A stretch of 64,000 bases of DNA from Gordionus sp. m RMFG-2023 (taxonomy: Eukaryota; Nematomorpha; Gordioida; Chordodea; Parachordodidae). Position numbers and translations under genes: made by a program. Positions 1 to 10,103 of this stretch are shown here, one piece after another (position 1 is the first letter of the stretch; each line of letters begins with the position of its first letter). Location of the stretch: positions 13,270,846 through 13,334,845 of the forward strand of contig NC_088779.1 of NCBI RefSeq assembly GCF_954871325.1, in the 5' to 3' direction. The notes beneath the pieces were generated by a model. The model was not told the DNA's origin. It worked only from the letters and a program-made list of their open reading frames with translations, and made no database searches.

Positions 1-53
1 TGTACCTTCTATCCATCGAGGAGTGATGTAGTAAATTTTCCATATTCTATTTT
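1..53 (-). CDS. STS: Steryl-sulfatase-like gene, exon after the FLFHYC exon (continues off the left edge)
   Basis: The minus strand reads E-N-R-I-W-K-I-Y-Y-I-T-P-R-W-I-E-G-T up to the window edge. In human steryl-sulfatase the matching stretch is the SIWKAFFFTP segment just after the HAVRW motif. The acceptor AG is at 55-54, and the first two bases (AA) complete the codon begun by the single G left at the end of the 533-922 exon, giving Glu. The exon is cut by the left edge, so the C-terminal domain of the enzyme is not visible. Confidence 0.75.
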
Positions 54-532
54 CTAAGAAATTAAGTTCCATTTAAGATAATTTTTTGACGTTAGAATAA
101 AAATCAAGATAAGATGGGAGAAGAGAAAATAATAAATAAAATTACTCTGCAATCATAAACTGCTGGAAATGTATAAATTTCATGATTATTATATAAGTTG
201 TAAACAAAATTCGAAAATGTGACATAAATTTAGGCTTAATTTTTATAATATATTATTTTTAGTAATTCTTTTTTTTAAAAAAATACTGCCATTTCACTTA
301 CTCATATAAATCAAAATATTATTATGAGGCCCAACCCAGTCTGAAAATATTTTTAATTATCGGGTCAAACATATTATTGATTTGGGTTTAGAATTTTAGA
401 CGGAAAATAATAAATATATATTAAAAGGAATATTGACCCTTTAATTATAAAATTCAAATGGGTTAAAAATTTTTTTGCTTTGAATTATAATTTAACCAAT
501 TTCATTTATCTTTTCATAAAATTTTTAGTTAC
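54..532. other. Sulfatase intron, AT-rich
   Basis: This intron separates the two most C-terminal sulfatase exons visible. It begins with GT at 532-531 (CAG before GTAACT on the minus strand) and ends with AG at 55-54. I see only AT-rich sequence in it, with no open frame or clear repeat. Confidence 0.6.
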
Positions 533-922
533 CTGACTCAGGCATATACCTAACGGCGTGGATTTCTGTACCACAGTAATGGAAGAGAAATTGGTGATGA
601 TGAGTTGATGATTTAGAAGTTAGTAATGGCCATAAATCCTTCCCATCAACCATGGGAAAATCCGTTTTATTTATTTCGATATCATCTTCTTCGTTCATAT
701 CTTCAAAGTATTCAACATTTCCATAGCTAATTATAGTTAAATTCACTTCTGATTGATTATTACCCAAAACTGAAGGCTTAGCCAAGTTAACTATGGTAGG
801 CCACAAGTCCATGAGGCTGGTCGGAATGGAAATTTCTGGGTTAGTATTATTTTTTAAAGGAGGGTATCTTATAATTCCCGGCACCCTAATGCCACCTTCC
901 ATGCCGCCTTGTCCTTTACCAC
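533..922 (-). CDS. STS: Steryl-sulfatase-like gene, exon with EGGIRVPG and FLFHYC motifs
   Basis: This exon encodes G-K-G-Q-G-G-M-E-G-G-I-R-V-P-G, then a MDLWPTI stretch, VDGKDLWPLL and FLFHYC...HAVRYMPES. The same order occurs in human steryl-sulfatase (GGKANNWEGGIRVPG, MDIFPTV, DGRDLMPLL, FLFHYC, NAVRW). The Lys of the GGK motif is an active-site residue in this family and is kept. Between MDLWPTI and DGKDLW there is an acidic insert (about 30 residues around EDMNEEDDIE) absent from the human protein. The exon starts with GT after AG on the minus strand and ends TCA-G before GTAACT; phases fit both neighbours. The acceptor lacks a good pyrimidine tract, so its exact position is slightly uncertain. 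Acts on sulfate esters of sterols or aryl compounds in the ER or Golgi membrane in known relatives. Confidence 0.88.
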
Positions 923-1216
923 CTTTAATAGTTTTTTTTTAAATATTTTGAGTAATTTTGAGATTTAAAAAAAAATCGGGCATAACTTTATTATATGACC
1001 ATTTAAGAAGTTACATTTATTATAATTAATCTAAAATATTAGAACAATTATTTTATTTGAGGGATATGTCTACACAGTTTAAATTAAAAAAACAGAGGTG
1101 AGATGAATTTTTAAATTATCTTATAATACGTGATAAAGACATATATTATGCTAGAATATAGATATCAATATTCATTTATGAAATCATTCGGATATCATTT
1201 AGAATTAACATATTAC

Positions 1217-1358
1217 CTTTAAACTTCCCATTAAAACCTCCTTCCCGTTGACCGTCTAGTCCTTTTTCTTCGACGTGCCCACCCTGATCTGAGGTAAAAT
1301 AAACGAAAGTATTAGAAGCTAAACCGAAGGTCTCGAGGGCGTCTAAAAGGTGGCCTAC
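1217..1358 (-). CDS. STS: Steryl-sulfatase-like gene, exon with the metal-binding TSDQGGH motif
   Basis: The minus strand reads V-G-H-L-L-D-A-L-E-T-F-G-L, then N-T-F-V-Y-F-T-S-D-Q-G-G-H-V-E-E and N-G-K-F-K. It aligns without gaps over its first part to VGQILNLLDELRL and TLIYFTSDQGAHVEE of human steryl-sulfatase. Asp and Gln of TSDQG are calcium ligands in that enzyme. The acceptor is CACACAG before GTAGGCC and the donor is TTTAAAG before GTAATA. The exon is 142 bp, entering in phase 0 and leaving in phase 1, which fits the flanking exons exactly. The intron upstream of it is 8.6 kb long and full of transposons. Confidence 0.9.
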
Positions 1359-1424
1359 CTGTGTGTATAGATAGTAAATAATTTATTTTTGCAAATATAA
1401 AAAGAAACATATGCCTATTAGAGA

Positions 1425-1692
1425 TCGGCGTGGCCCAAAACCAGCCCGTGTTATTTTTTATCGGGATTTTACTTCTACCTGTTATTATTTTTACCTGGCA
1501 TTTTATAAATATTGTCCGGCCCGGCCCGTGATAATTTTTAATAAAGGGTGAATTTGCCTAATTATCTGTAAAAAAACATTTATAAAGTTTCGGCCGGGCT
1601 CGAAATATAATTTAAACAATTTTCTCGGTCCTGAAATATTTTTCCTGGCCCCCGAGTGTGGCTTTGGGGCCAGTTAGGCCTACCTCCATAGA
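1425..1692. repeat. Short GGCCCG-rich repeat in sulfatase intron
   Basis: A block of AT-rich DNA studded with GGCCCGGCC-like islands, opening TAGAGATCGGCGTGGCCC and closing GGGGCCAGTTAGGCC. This is the hallmark of the same non-autonomous hAT family seen at 36362-38139 (ends AGAGACCTGCAGG...). No clear target duplication was found, so it is an old or damaged copy. Confidence 0.5.
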
Positions 1693-2222
1693 TTCTTTGA
1701 TAATTTTATCATCTATAATTTTTGAGACTTATGTAAATAACCTTTGTGGGTAGTTTGAGATTGATAATGCCTATTTTATTTACTCCAATAAGAAAAAAAT
1801 AAAAATATTTGGGCATTTAAGTAAATCTTTTTATGCTCTAAAACAAAAAAACCAAATTTAAAGATTTTCATTGTTTTCTCTTGTGTGGTAAAGAAAATTT
1901 GCACCACCAATTCTAAATAACTATAAAATTTTTATTCTATTCAATTTTTTATCAAGTTCAAACCCGATTTGTTTCAATTTTTTAAACAAAAGTGCCAGAG
2001 CCATTTGTAAATTATAACCAAATAAATAAAGGACGTTTTTTTAAATTATTGTTTTTGTCAAAATAAAAGATGTTAATTAAATTTATACCATAGATTTATA
2101 CAAATCATTTATAGATAAAATGATATAAATGGGTAATTCCATGACAAATCAAACAGTGATTCGGACGACCATTTTTAAAATGAAACTTGGCATAGGGGTT
2201 AAATAGATTGTATAATTTAGAC

Positions 2223-4960
2223 CAGGGTTGTGCATTTGACCGGTCAAATACAATTCGGTCAATTGACCGATATTTGACCGGTCAAATATGGTCAAATTCA
2301 AATAAATGTTTTTTACACCAATATTAACTTTATTTTGCATTTATATAATATTATAATAAATCTATGTATAATAATAAATATCATAATATTTTTTAATTCA
2401 TTCTATAGTCAATGTTTCACCCTCCGTGGCAGAGTCTTGTTCCGATTCATATTCAATATCATTATTTTCTTTAATATTTTTAATCAATCTTAAATTATGA
2501 TACACTCTTACTAATTTTCCTGCTGTAGAAGCCTTTAATCTATTTCTGTTTTTCGTGTGAATATTGCCCCAAACCGACCAATTTCTTTCAGAAGAAGAAG
2601 AAGAAGTCGAACTAGGAAATGTTAGTAAAATATTAGCGACTTCTCTTAATGGGCAAGGTGGGCAAAATGCATTCCACCAACTTGAGGCCGAAATTTGATT
2701 GTTTCTTATGGAAGTTACAACTTTCCACATATTATGGCTATTAAATATACCGCTTTTGCTTCTGAAATTTACTATATTACTCAAAATATTTTGATTATCA
2801 CCACCTTGTAAAATACCCAATTCTTGTATTATATTACATGCTTTATCAAATTCAGTATTAGTAAGATGCTCCCCTTGATATTGGGGGTCCAATAAATAAG
2901 CAGCATTGTAAGCACATGTATTTATATCAGTTTTTCTCTTTTCAAACATAACCTTAATTTTTTTTTCTTGAGATGGAGAAAATATAGAATCATGGCATGA
3001 TTGTATTATGTGTTTTTCCAAATTAAGCATCTCGTTTTTTACTTGGGCCAAAGTACATTTATCCCCTTGCACTTTCAACAATGAGGTAGCTAAAGGTTGG
3101 AGTATAGCTAAAAATTTTAAATTTTTCGTCCAAAATTCTTCGTTTAATATATTATTGGTAATTTCTATGGGACAATTATCACAAACAGCTTCTTCAACAA
3201 CTGATGCTTTTAGAGCTTTCTTGCATATTTGAATTTGCTCCATACATTTTATTGACGATGCCCATCTTGTTTGGCTAATTGTACTTAATGTAGATGGTAT
3301 GCCATGAAGATTCTTATTACGGGAAAATACTGCAGCTGGTATGTGTTTATTCTTGAAAAATTTAACAATTTTTTTAATTATTGAAATATGGTCACTGAAG
3401 GCGTCCAATCGTTCAAAATCGTGAAAGAATAACTGCAATGTATGCGCTGCACAACCATAACATTGTATATGATTATAAATAGATTCAGATTTTAGAATTC
3501 TCCAGGCTGCTTTCATGTTAGCGGCATTATCAGTAACTAAAGAATATACTTTTACCGGATTCAATTCATGAATTACATTTTTAAATTCCTGGGCAATATA
3601 ATCTGCCGTATGGCGATTTTCCTCAGTATTTAGAAATTTGTAGAACACTGGAACAGGCGTCATCACCATAAAATTAATAATACTCTCGTTTCTAATGTTG
3701 CTCCAGCCATCTGATACAATTGATAAGTAAGGAGCTTTATCTATTATATCTGCAACTCTCACCTCCATATCACCTGACGCTTTGTCTAGAAGATATCCAG
3801 CCAGCTGCCTTCTCCTGGGTAATGTGTAAATAGGACGTATTTTTTTAAAAAATTCTTGGATGTAGGGATTTTCAGTGATGTGGAAAGGTAAATTGCTCGC
3901 ATATACAGCCTTTGCAAACAATTGATCCAGCTCATTTTTTTCTTTGGGATTAATTCTATCTATGAAACCGGTTATACAAGATTGAGATTTATATTTAATC
4001 GCCTTGCTTGTAGATTGATTAGAAATAAGGGAATCAAATTCTCCTGAGTCACAAGACAAAATATTGTTCATTTGATAATCATTCTCACTAATTAAACCCA
4101 ATTCTTCATTAGAGTTAGACTTAGAAGTATTACAAATTACATTTGTGATATTTTTTGTAGAGGTTGATATTTTGGAATTTGAATATAATTTTTCCTTAAT
4201 TATAACAGGGCACATAGTACAGCTGCTTAATAAATGTTTGACCATTCTATCAACGTGGGTGATATAGGACATCTTGCAAAACTTGCACACCGCTTTAACT
4301 GATTTACCATCGCGTACTTCTTGAAAATGTTTCCAAACATGATGCTTTGGTTTGACCATAATCCCTAATATATTAAAATTTAACAAAAAATGATTTTGAT
4401 TATTGTAAAGTTAATCAATCTTAACTATTTTATAATTATCGACCAATTATTCCAATAATTTTTTAATATTATAAATATAATATAATAAACTTTTTACCAG
4501 AATTGAATAATATTCCGTAAATCTGACCAGAACAATTAAAATGAAAATTAATTTTAAAAACCAAATATAGCAAGTGTAAGTAAAACAAATGAGAATTAAT
4601 ATAATTTATACTCGGCTAAATATTAAATAAAATTTAAATTTATTAAAAAATAAGAATGAAAAAATTATATTATGATTATAATAAATCGGGTATTTTTATT
4701 TTTTTTAAGAAAAATGAATTGAAAAAAATAAAGAAGGCGAGAAACGGCAATGATTACAAAAATAACTAAAAATATTACTATATTTAGAAAAATTACATAT
4801 TTATATTTTAATAAAAAAATAATAAGATTGATAAACATGCTTTTAATGCATACTAGTTAATTATATCAAAATATTTATTCGCCATTAATATTTTAGAGTA
4901 TTTGACCGTATTTGACCAGTCAAATACTCCTCCGGTCAATTGACCGACATGCCAACCCTG
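2223..4960 (-). mobile_element. Full-length hAT transposon with TTTGACCGGTCAAA motifs
   Basis: The element begins CAGGGTTGTGCATTTGACCG and ends ...GACATGCCAACCCTG, so both ends read CAGGGTTG inward. Just inside each end are clustered palindromes TTTGACCGGTCAAA and CGGTCAATTGACCG, the likely transposase-binding sites. It carries one uninterrupted transposase frame on the minus strand (2398-4386). The left flank (ATTTAGAC) and right flank (GTTAATTA) do not match convincingly, so the 8-bp target duplication usual for hAT is not clear. Deletion derivatives of the same family lie at 18914-19698 and 23978-24709. It sits inside an intron of the sulfatase gene, in the same transcriptional direction as that gene. 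Confidence 0.9.
2398..4386 (-). CDS. hAT transposase, BED zinc finger and RNase-H-like DDE fold
   Basis: Uninterrupted 662-codon frame. Near the N terminus is a BED-type finger: H-V-W-K-H-F, then C-K-F-C, with the paired His and Cys around residues 50-57. The catalytic acidic residues of hAT can be seen as SDGWSN (about 226), VTDNAANM (about 285) and SSSERNWSVWG (about 620). A C-x-x-H motif (CAAHTLQLF) follows the second Asp, as in other hAT enzymes. The C-terminal WWNAFCP...LTFPSSTSSSSSERNW stretch is the dimerisation domain. The predicted start opens MLNFNILGIMVKPKHHVWKHF; the second Met (ten residues in) is a better start because the BED domain begins right after it. The protein cuts and pastes the flanking element. 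The lack of stops suggests recent activity. Confidence 0.92.
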   Translation of the reverse strand: MLNFNILGIMVKPKHHVWKHFQEVRDGKSVKAVCKFCKMSYITHVDRMVKHLLSSCTMCPVIIKEKLYSNSKISTSTKNITNVICNTSKSNSNEELGLISENDYQMNNILSCDSGEFDSLISNQSTSKAIKYKSQSCITGFIDRINPKEKNELDQLFAKAVYASNLPFHITENPYIQEFFKKIRPIYTLPRRRQLAGYLLDKASGDMEVRVADIIDKAPYLSIVSDGWSNIRNESIINFMVMTPVPVFYKFLNTEENRHTADYIAQEFKNVIHELNPVKVYSLVTDNAANMKAAWRILKSESIYNHIQCYGCAAHTLQLFFHDFERLDAFSDHISIIKKIVKFFKNKHIPAAVFSRNKNLHGIPSTLSTISQTRWASSIKCMEQIQICKKALKASVVEEAVCDNCPIEITNNILNEEFWTKNLKFLAILQPLATSLLKVQGDKCTLAQVKNEMLNLEKHIIQSCHDSIFSPSQEKKIKVMFEKRKTDINTCAYNAAYLLDPQYQGEHLTNTEFDKACNIIQELGILQGGDNQNILSNIVNFRSKSGIFNSHNMWKVVTSIRNNQISASSWWNAFCPPCPLREVANILLTFPSSTSSSSSERNWSVWGNIHTKNRNRLKASTAGKLVRVYHNLRLIKNIKENNDIEYESEQDSATEGETLTIE

Positions 4961-5740
4961 GTTAATTATACTATAAATGTATAGTTTTCGTTCAATTTTA
5001 GAAAATCTTAATTTAATGATCCAATATTTTTTATAAAAAAGGTTATTTTTAATCAGCTGTTTCCTTTATCTTTGAATTTGTTTAACCAGCCACGATTACT
5101 GTCCTAGTATAGTTTAATAACTGAATATTAGATTATCGTAAGCATTGATGTTATTATTTTATCATCAGCCTAAATATAATAAATATTTTATAACATCAAA
5201 TATTTAATAAACTAATTCTACCCTTATCAAATGTAAAATGTGTCCAACAAAGTATAATAACAGATTCAAAATCTTCAAGTTTTAATTTAAAGAGATACTT
5301 GATTGCAATATTTATTATTTTTATAATATAACTATAAGTATCCTTTAATAATTTATTTTAGATTGTTGTATTTCATAGGCTTATAACAGTATTATGATTA
5401 TAGATTAAATATAGAGTAAAAATCTACAATTATTATATATTATATACATAGATATAAAATAGTTAATAATTTTTTGAATTTATTTATTTTATTGTGATTA
5501 TTTAAAATTTACCTTTATCAAGTGTTTTATATTTTAATATTTGAACACTATTTAAAGTATTTTAAATTTATATATTTTATAAATAATTATATTAAATTTT
5601 ATATGATATATAAAAGTTTTTATATATTAAAAATTAATATTTTTTAACAAATACAAAATTAATTTTAAACATGGGTAATATATCGTGTTAAAAAATATAT
5701 ATTAAATTAAATTTTTTTAAAAAAATTATTCATATTTTGA
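4961..5740. other. AT-rich intron segment between hAT and LINE
   Basis: Very AT-rich intronic DNA without open frames or repeats I can name. Just left of the LINE there is the perfect 12-bp palindrome GGAACGCGTTCC (about 5747-5758), flanked by ATTCATA / TATGAAT, which could be a small hairpin at the insertion junction. Confidence 0.4.
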
Positions 5741-5744
5741 ACGA

Positions 5745-8210
5745 ATGGGAACGCGTTCCTTTTTTTTTGAACGTATGAATAATTTAGTCATAATTGGTGG
5801 TGACTTTAATGCGCATGTGGGGAAAGCAAGAGATAGCTACAAAAGGCATCATGGTGATTTTGGATACGGAGAAAGAAATGATGAAGGAGAGCACGTACTG
5901 AAATTTGCGCAAGCCTTCGACCTTGCCTTAACCAACACCTACTATAGGAAAAAAGACAGTCATTTAATAACATATGAAAGTGGTACTAGGAAAACACAGA
6001 TAGATTACATGCTAATCTCTCGCAGAAGATTAAAAGATGTAATAGACTGCAAAGTCATCCCAGGAGAAGATATCGCCGCCCAACACAAGCTACTAATCAT
6101 GGATTTACAAATCTCAAATAAATCCACTCAAAATAAGATAAAACTGGAACCATGCATCAAATGGGGCAAATTAAAAACAATGACAGATGCCTTTGCAATC
6201 AATGCAAACATTGAAACAATAAATTGCTCACAAGTCAGTGAAAAAATCTGGACAGACCTTTCATCCAGATTAATAGACACTGCAAAATCGACGCTAGGCT
6301 TGACAAGAGGAGGCAACAAATCACACAAAGAACTATGGTGGTGGAATCAAGAGGTACAAACCACTATACAGGAGAAAAAAGCCCTTTATAAAATATGGTA
6401 CAAATCCAAAAATGCAGATGACAAGTCAAGATACAAAAAATCCAAGAGATTAGCTACAAAGGCGGTGGCTAGGGCCAAATCTATGGCATACGATGACATG
6501 TACGAAGATCTACATACCAAAGAAGGGCAAAATAAAATATACAGATTAGCCAAACAGCGAGAAAAGAACTCTAGGGATATAAACGGAGCTCCGAAAGTAA
6601 TCAAAAATAAAGATGGGAAATTGATAATAAAGGAAAAAGAAATAATGAATAGATGGAAAGAATATTTTCAGGAGCTTCTCAACTTTAATTCCCACATATT
6701 GCATCTCGACGAACACTCCCCTTGTCAAAACCTTGTACAACCTATACCAGAACAAGAAATAATCACATGCCTCAAGCATATGAAAAACAACAAAGCTAGG
6801 GGTCCAGACGATATTCCAATAGAAAGCCTTAAAGCACTAGGAGATGATGGAATACATCTCCTCACAAATCTGTACAATAAAATACTTGGAAATGAAGAGG
6901 TCCCCCAAAAATGGAGGCAGAGCTATCTAGTTCCTATCTTCAAAAATAAAGGGGATCCACACAATTGTCAAAATTACAGGGGCATAAAACTAATGTCACA
7001 CTGTCTAAAACTATACGAAAAAATAATAGAAAAAAGATTAAGAGATATAATCGAAATAGGAGAGACACAGTTTGGCTTTATGCCTGGAAGATCAACAACC
7101 GATGCTATCCATGCAATTAGGCAAATGAGTGAAAAATACAGGGAAAAGAACAAAAAGCTACACATGGTCTTTCTCGATCTAGAAAAGGCCTTCGATAGAA
7201 TCCCAAGAAAACTTATCTGGTGGGCGCTACGCCACAAAAAAGTTCCCGAAAAATATATAAGAATAATAGAGGATATGTATATGGGACATACAACAATGGT
7301 CCGTAGCACAACAGGTACTTCAGCAGGCTTCACAATAGCCGAAGGAGTTCATCAAGGGTCGGCTCTCAGCCCACTTCTCTTCATTACAGTAATAGATGTA
7401 TTAGCACAGTCTATACCTCAAACAGTCCCGTGGAATATGATATTTGCAGATGATATTGTGATACTTGCCGAATCCAAGGATGAAATGAAAGAAAGGTTAG
7501 TGAATTGGATAAATATCCTAGAAACGCACGGATTAAAAGTAAATAGAGAAAAGACGGAGTATATGGTGATAGGAGGAGATGAAACGGAGAGTATTGATAT
7601 AAATGATTGGCAGATATCCGCAATTGAAAGCTGCAAATATTTGGGCTCCACTATACAAACAAACGGCACAATAGAAAAAGAGATAAAGAATAAGATTAAT
7701 CAAGGGTGGTTAAAGTGGAGATCTTTATCTGGAGTGCTATTTGACAAAAGAATCCCACACAAATTAAAGGGAAAAATTTACAGTTCCATAGTACAACCAA
7801 CTATTCTATATAGTTCGGAAACATGGCCAACCAAAGAATCAGACGAGAGAAGTCTACAAACTATGGAGATGAGAATGCTGAGGATGATTGCTGGGGTAAC
7901 AAGAAAGGATAAGGTGCGCAGTACAAGAATACTAAATAGTTTAAAGGTAGTGCCCATTAAGACTAAGTTAATGGTAAACAGACTTAGGTGGTATGGACAC
8001 ACAATGAGAAGGCCTATGAACTACATAGGAAATAAAGTTGAAAGATTGGAAGTGATGGGCAAACGTAAAAGAGGAAGGCCAAAACTTCAATGGGGCCATA
8101 AAGTTAGAGCCAATATAAAGAAGTATAAAATAGATAAAAGAGATTGTACGAATAACATAAAGTGGAGAGAGATGTTGAAGGAGCTTACCACCAGAAAAGG
8201 TGAAAGCTAA
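5745..8210 (+). CDS. RTE-type endonuclease-reverse transcriptase frame, N-terminally truncated
   Basis: The frame has 821 codons without a stop. Residues about 10-125 are the back half of an APE endonuclease: GGDFNAHVG, then TYESGTRKTQIDYMLISRR, then AAQHKLLIMDL, which keep the catalytic Asp, Asn and His. Reverse transcriptase motifs follow: KARGPDDIP, YRGIKLMSH, FGFMPGRSTTDAIHA, FLDLEKAFDRIPR, GVHQGSALSPLLF and the catalytic FADDIVIL. The C terminus (RLRWYGHTMRR...KRKRGRPKLQW) is the usual RTE tail. The first 15-20 residues have no family resemblance and come from flanking DNA. The full-length family protein is roughly 950-1000 residues, so about 150 are missing. It is probably not able to move by itself, because the endonuclease is incomplete. 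Confidence 0.88.
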   Translation: MGTRSFFFERMNNLVIIGGDFNAHVGKARDSYKRHHGDFGYGERNDEGEHVLKFAQAFDLALTNTYYRKKDSHLITYESGTRKTQIDYMLISRRRLKDVIDCKVIPGEDIAAQHKLLIMDLQISNKSTQNKIKLEPCIKWGKLKTMTDAFAINANIETINCSQVSEKIWTDLSSRLIDTAKSTLGLTRGGNKSHKELWWWNQEVQTTIQEKKALYKIWYKSKNADDKSRYKKSKRLATKAVARAKSMAYDDMYEDLHTKEGQNKIYRLAKQREKNSRDINGAPKVIKNKDGKLIIKEKEIMNRWKEYFQELLNFNSHILHLDEHSPCQNLVQPIPEQEIITCLKHMKNNKARGPDDIPIESLKALGDDGIHLLTNLYNKILGNEEVPQKWRQSYLVPIFKNKGDPHNCQNYRGIKLMSHCLKLYEKIIEKRLRDIIEIGETQFGFMPGRSTTDAIHAIRQMSEKYREKNKKLHMVFLDLEKAFDRIPRKLIWWALRHKKVPEKYIRIIEDMYMGHTTMVRSTTGTSAGFTIAEGVHQGSALSPLLFITVIDVLAQSIPQTVPWNMIFADDIVILAESKDEMKERLVNWINILETHGLKVNREKTEYMVIGGDETESIDINDWQISAIESCKYLGSTIQTNGTIEKEIKNKINQGWLKWRSLSGVLFDKRIPHKLKGKIYSSIVQPTILYSSETWPTKESDERSLQTMEMRMLRMIAGVTRKDKVRSTRILNSLKVVPIKTKLMVNRLRWYGHTMRRPMNYIGNKVERLEVMGKRKRGRPKLQWGHKVRANIKKYKIDKRDCTNNIKWREMLKELTTRKGES

Positions 8211-8220
8211 AGAGAAAAAA
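5773..8220 (+). mobile_element. 5'-truncated RTE-clade LINE
   Basis: A non-LTR retrotransposon copy lying antisense in the sulfatase intron. Similarity starts in the middle of the APE endonuclease (N-N-L-V-I-I-G-G-D-F-N-A-H-V-G), so the 5' UTR and the first half of the endonuclease are missing, as is usual for target-primed insertion. The reverse transcriptase frame runs to 8210 and a short A-rich 3' end follows (8210-8225). RTE elements typically have such short 3' tails. I could not find a convincing target-site duplication. A decayed relative of its 3' end lies at 13760-13990. Confidence 0.85.
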
Positions 8221-8225
8221 AAAAT

Positions 8226-9660
8226 ATAAATATTGATTAATTATTTATTTATATGGAAAAATTGTTGTAATTATTTTTTTGTTCCAAAAGCTTTCTATCG
8301 TTTAGAAAGTAGACATCTAATCATGATCAATATACATTGCAAATTATTTATTACGATTTATAATATAAATATTCTGAAAATATATTATGTATTTTATCAT
8401 TTTTTAAGCATTAATTTTATTTTTTAAATAATCAATTCAATTATATAAGAATCATTTATAAAAATTGCACGTATAAAAAAAACACTAAAATAAAATTTAA
8501 AAGTATATTCAAGATAGACATCAACTTCACACTCCCATAAATCACGTTATCAATAATTTATACCAACCGCTCACATACCTAACTATATCGAACCTACCAG
8601 CTTATCACACGTAAAAGGCATAAGATCTGATGGTATGACAACCATCCCGAATGTAAATCATTAAGATTATACTGAGACTCATCATTCCCTTCAAATACTA
8701 ATATCAATCCGCTTATCCAGGGTGCAAAAAAAATATCTCAACAAATTTTTATTCCAATAGTCACATCAACGAACAGCTGTTATTGCTTATAACATTTAAG
8801 TTTTTAAAAGGTCTTCGTGGCAAAATTAGTTTATATCGACAAAAAATAATCGAAATTTTAAAATATAATTATTGTTTCTTTTAGGAACACAATTATTAAA
8901 TCCATAATTTTTTTTTAAAACTTTTTAATTTTATTTTAATATGTTTTATATACATGCTAATTTAAATAAAAAGATACGATTAAAAAAATTTATATAAGAA
9001 TATTCTTGACTTACATATTAAATATTAATAAATTTAAATTAAGAAGCCATTTTATCGGAATAATATAGACCGATAACCTATATTAAAAAAACAAAATCGG
9101 TCTTATCCGATAAAAGATATCGGTATATTTCTAGATGCATATAAACAATATTAAAATAACATCATCTACCCTCTATATTTAATTTAATTTCGACTTTTAA
9201 ATCCTCGTTTTATTGTTACATTATTTTACTAGCATTAACGACGTTAAATTTACGATGAAATTTTATATTGATGTAAAATAAAATATTTAAATTAAGTTCA
9301 TAACTTATGAGGGAAGCCACTTTTGAACTAATTGAAAAAAAAATATACCCGTTTTTGCATATTAATAGGTTCACTTGTCGATCTCTACTACCTGGAGATT
9401 TTGTGGCCATTCAAAAAATTAATTATTTTTGAGAAATTTAACAAAGCAGGTGGCTTAGTAACAAATAAAATAAATATTAAGCTAAAAATGCAATATCTAA
9501 TTTTTTGCTAATCTTGATGAAACTGATTTTATTATAATATAAATTTTTTGTTCTGTTTTTGTAATTAGTTATATTTTTTAATTTCGATATTTGCAAATGA
9601 CTTTTTCAATATCATAATATAATATTTTCTTTTATATAGGTAATTTAAACTCAAAATAAA
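8226..9660. other. AT-rich intron segment; weak CGGTAT-rich repeat near 9050-9140
   Basis: No coding sequence recognised. Around 9050-9140 several CCGATA/TATCGG motifs occur in both orientations (ATCGGAATAATATAGACCGAT, then CGGTCTTATCCGAT), which resembles the subterminal motifs of a short non-autonomous hAT, but ends and target duplication could not be fixed. The rest is plain AT-rich intron. Confidence 0.35.
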
Positions 9661-9669
9661 AATCAATTC

Positions 9670-9785
9670 AGACCACTATTTGGTGTTTATACCTGATCTA
9701 CGATTCAGTTTTTATTGATATATGGTTCGGTTTGGCCTTTAAAAATTAGCACCAAATCTAACCGAACCGACCAACTAGACAAAGC
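9670..9785. repeat. Small repeat with GGTTCGGTTTGG / AACCGAACCG inverted motifs
   Basis: GGTTCGGTTTGGCC (about 9724-9737) is answered by AACCGAACCGACC (about 9760-9772) in inverse orientation, within 120 bp. It looks like another tiny non-autonomous DNA transposon of the hAT style. No target duplication was found. Confidence 0.35.
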
Positions 9786-9967
9786 AAATCTTAAAGATAA
9801 TTAAAAAATATATATAATTTTTAAGGTACATTAAAAAAATATAGCCATTGTAATTGAAATTTGTAAATAATTTTCAACGAAAATTGCTTAATAACCGAAA
9901 GTAATAAAAAATTTTAAAAAAAAATCAATAAAAGAAAGGAAATGATATTAAAAGGGTAAAAATAAAC

Positions 9968-10103
9968 CATCCAATCCATCTCGTGAATATTATCGCCATA
10001 ACGACCGTGTTGAGAAGCACCGGAGAAGCGTGGAGCCGTATGAAGAACCGTGTGCACTTGTAGGAATGAAAAGAAAAGGAGAAACGGACGTTCGGGACCC
10101 AAG
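9968..10103 (-). CDS. STS: Steryl-sulfatase-like gene, exon with VHT active-site histidine
   Basis: The minus strand reads [22 protein letters not shown], then [12 protein letters not shown] and I-H-E-M-D-W-M. Human steryl-sulfatase has [39 protein letters not shown] at this place. The His of VHT is an active-site residue. The acceptor is TTACAG before CTTGGG and the donor is TGGATG before GTTTAT. At 136 bp it enters in phase 2 (completing a Ser codon) and leaves in phase 0, which joins DWM to VGHLL of the next exon. Confidence 0.9.

Noticed and set aside
6128-8002. Several minus-strand open frames inside the LINE
   Set aside because: They lie opposite the reverse-transcriptase frame and show no family motif; they are antisense shadows.
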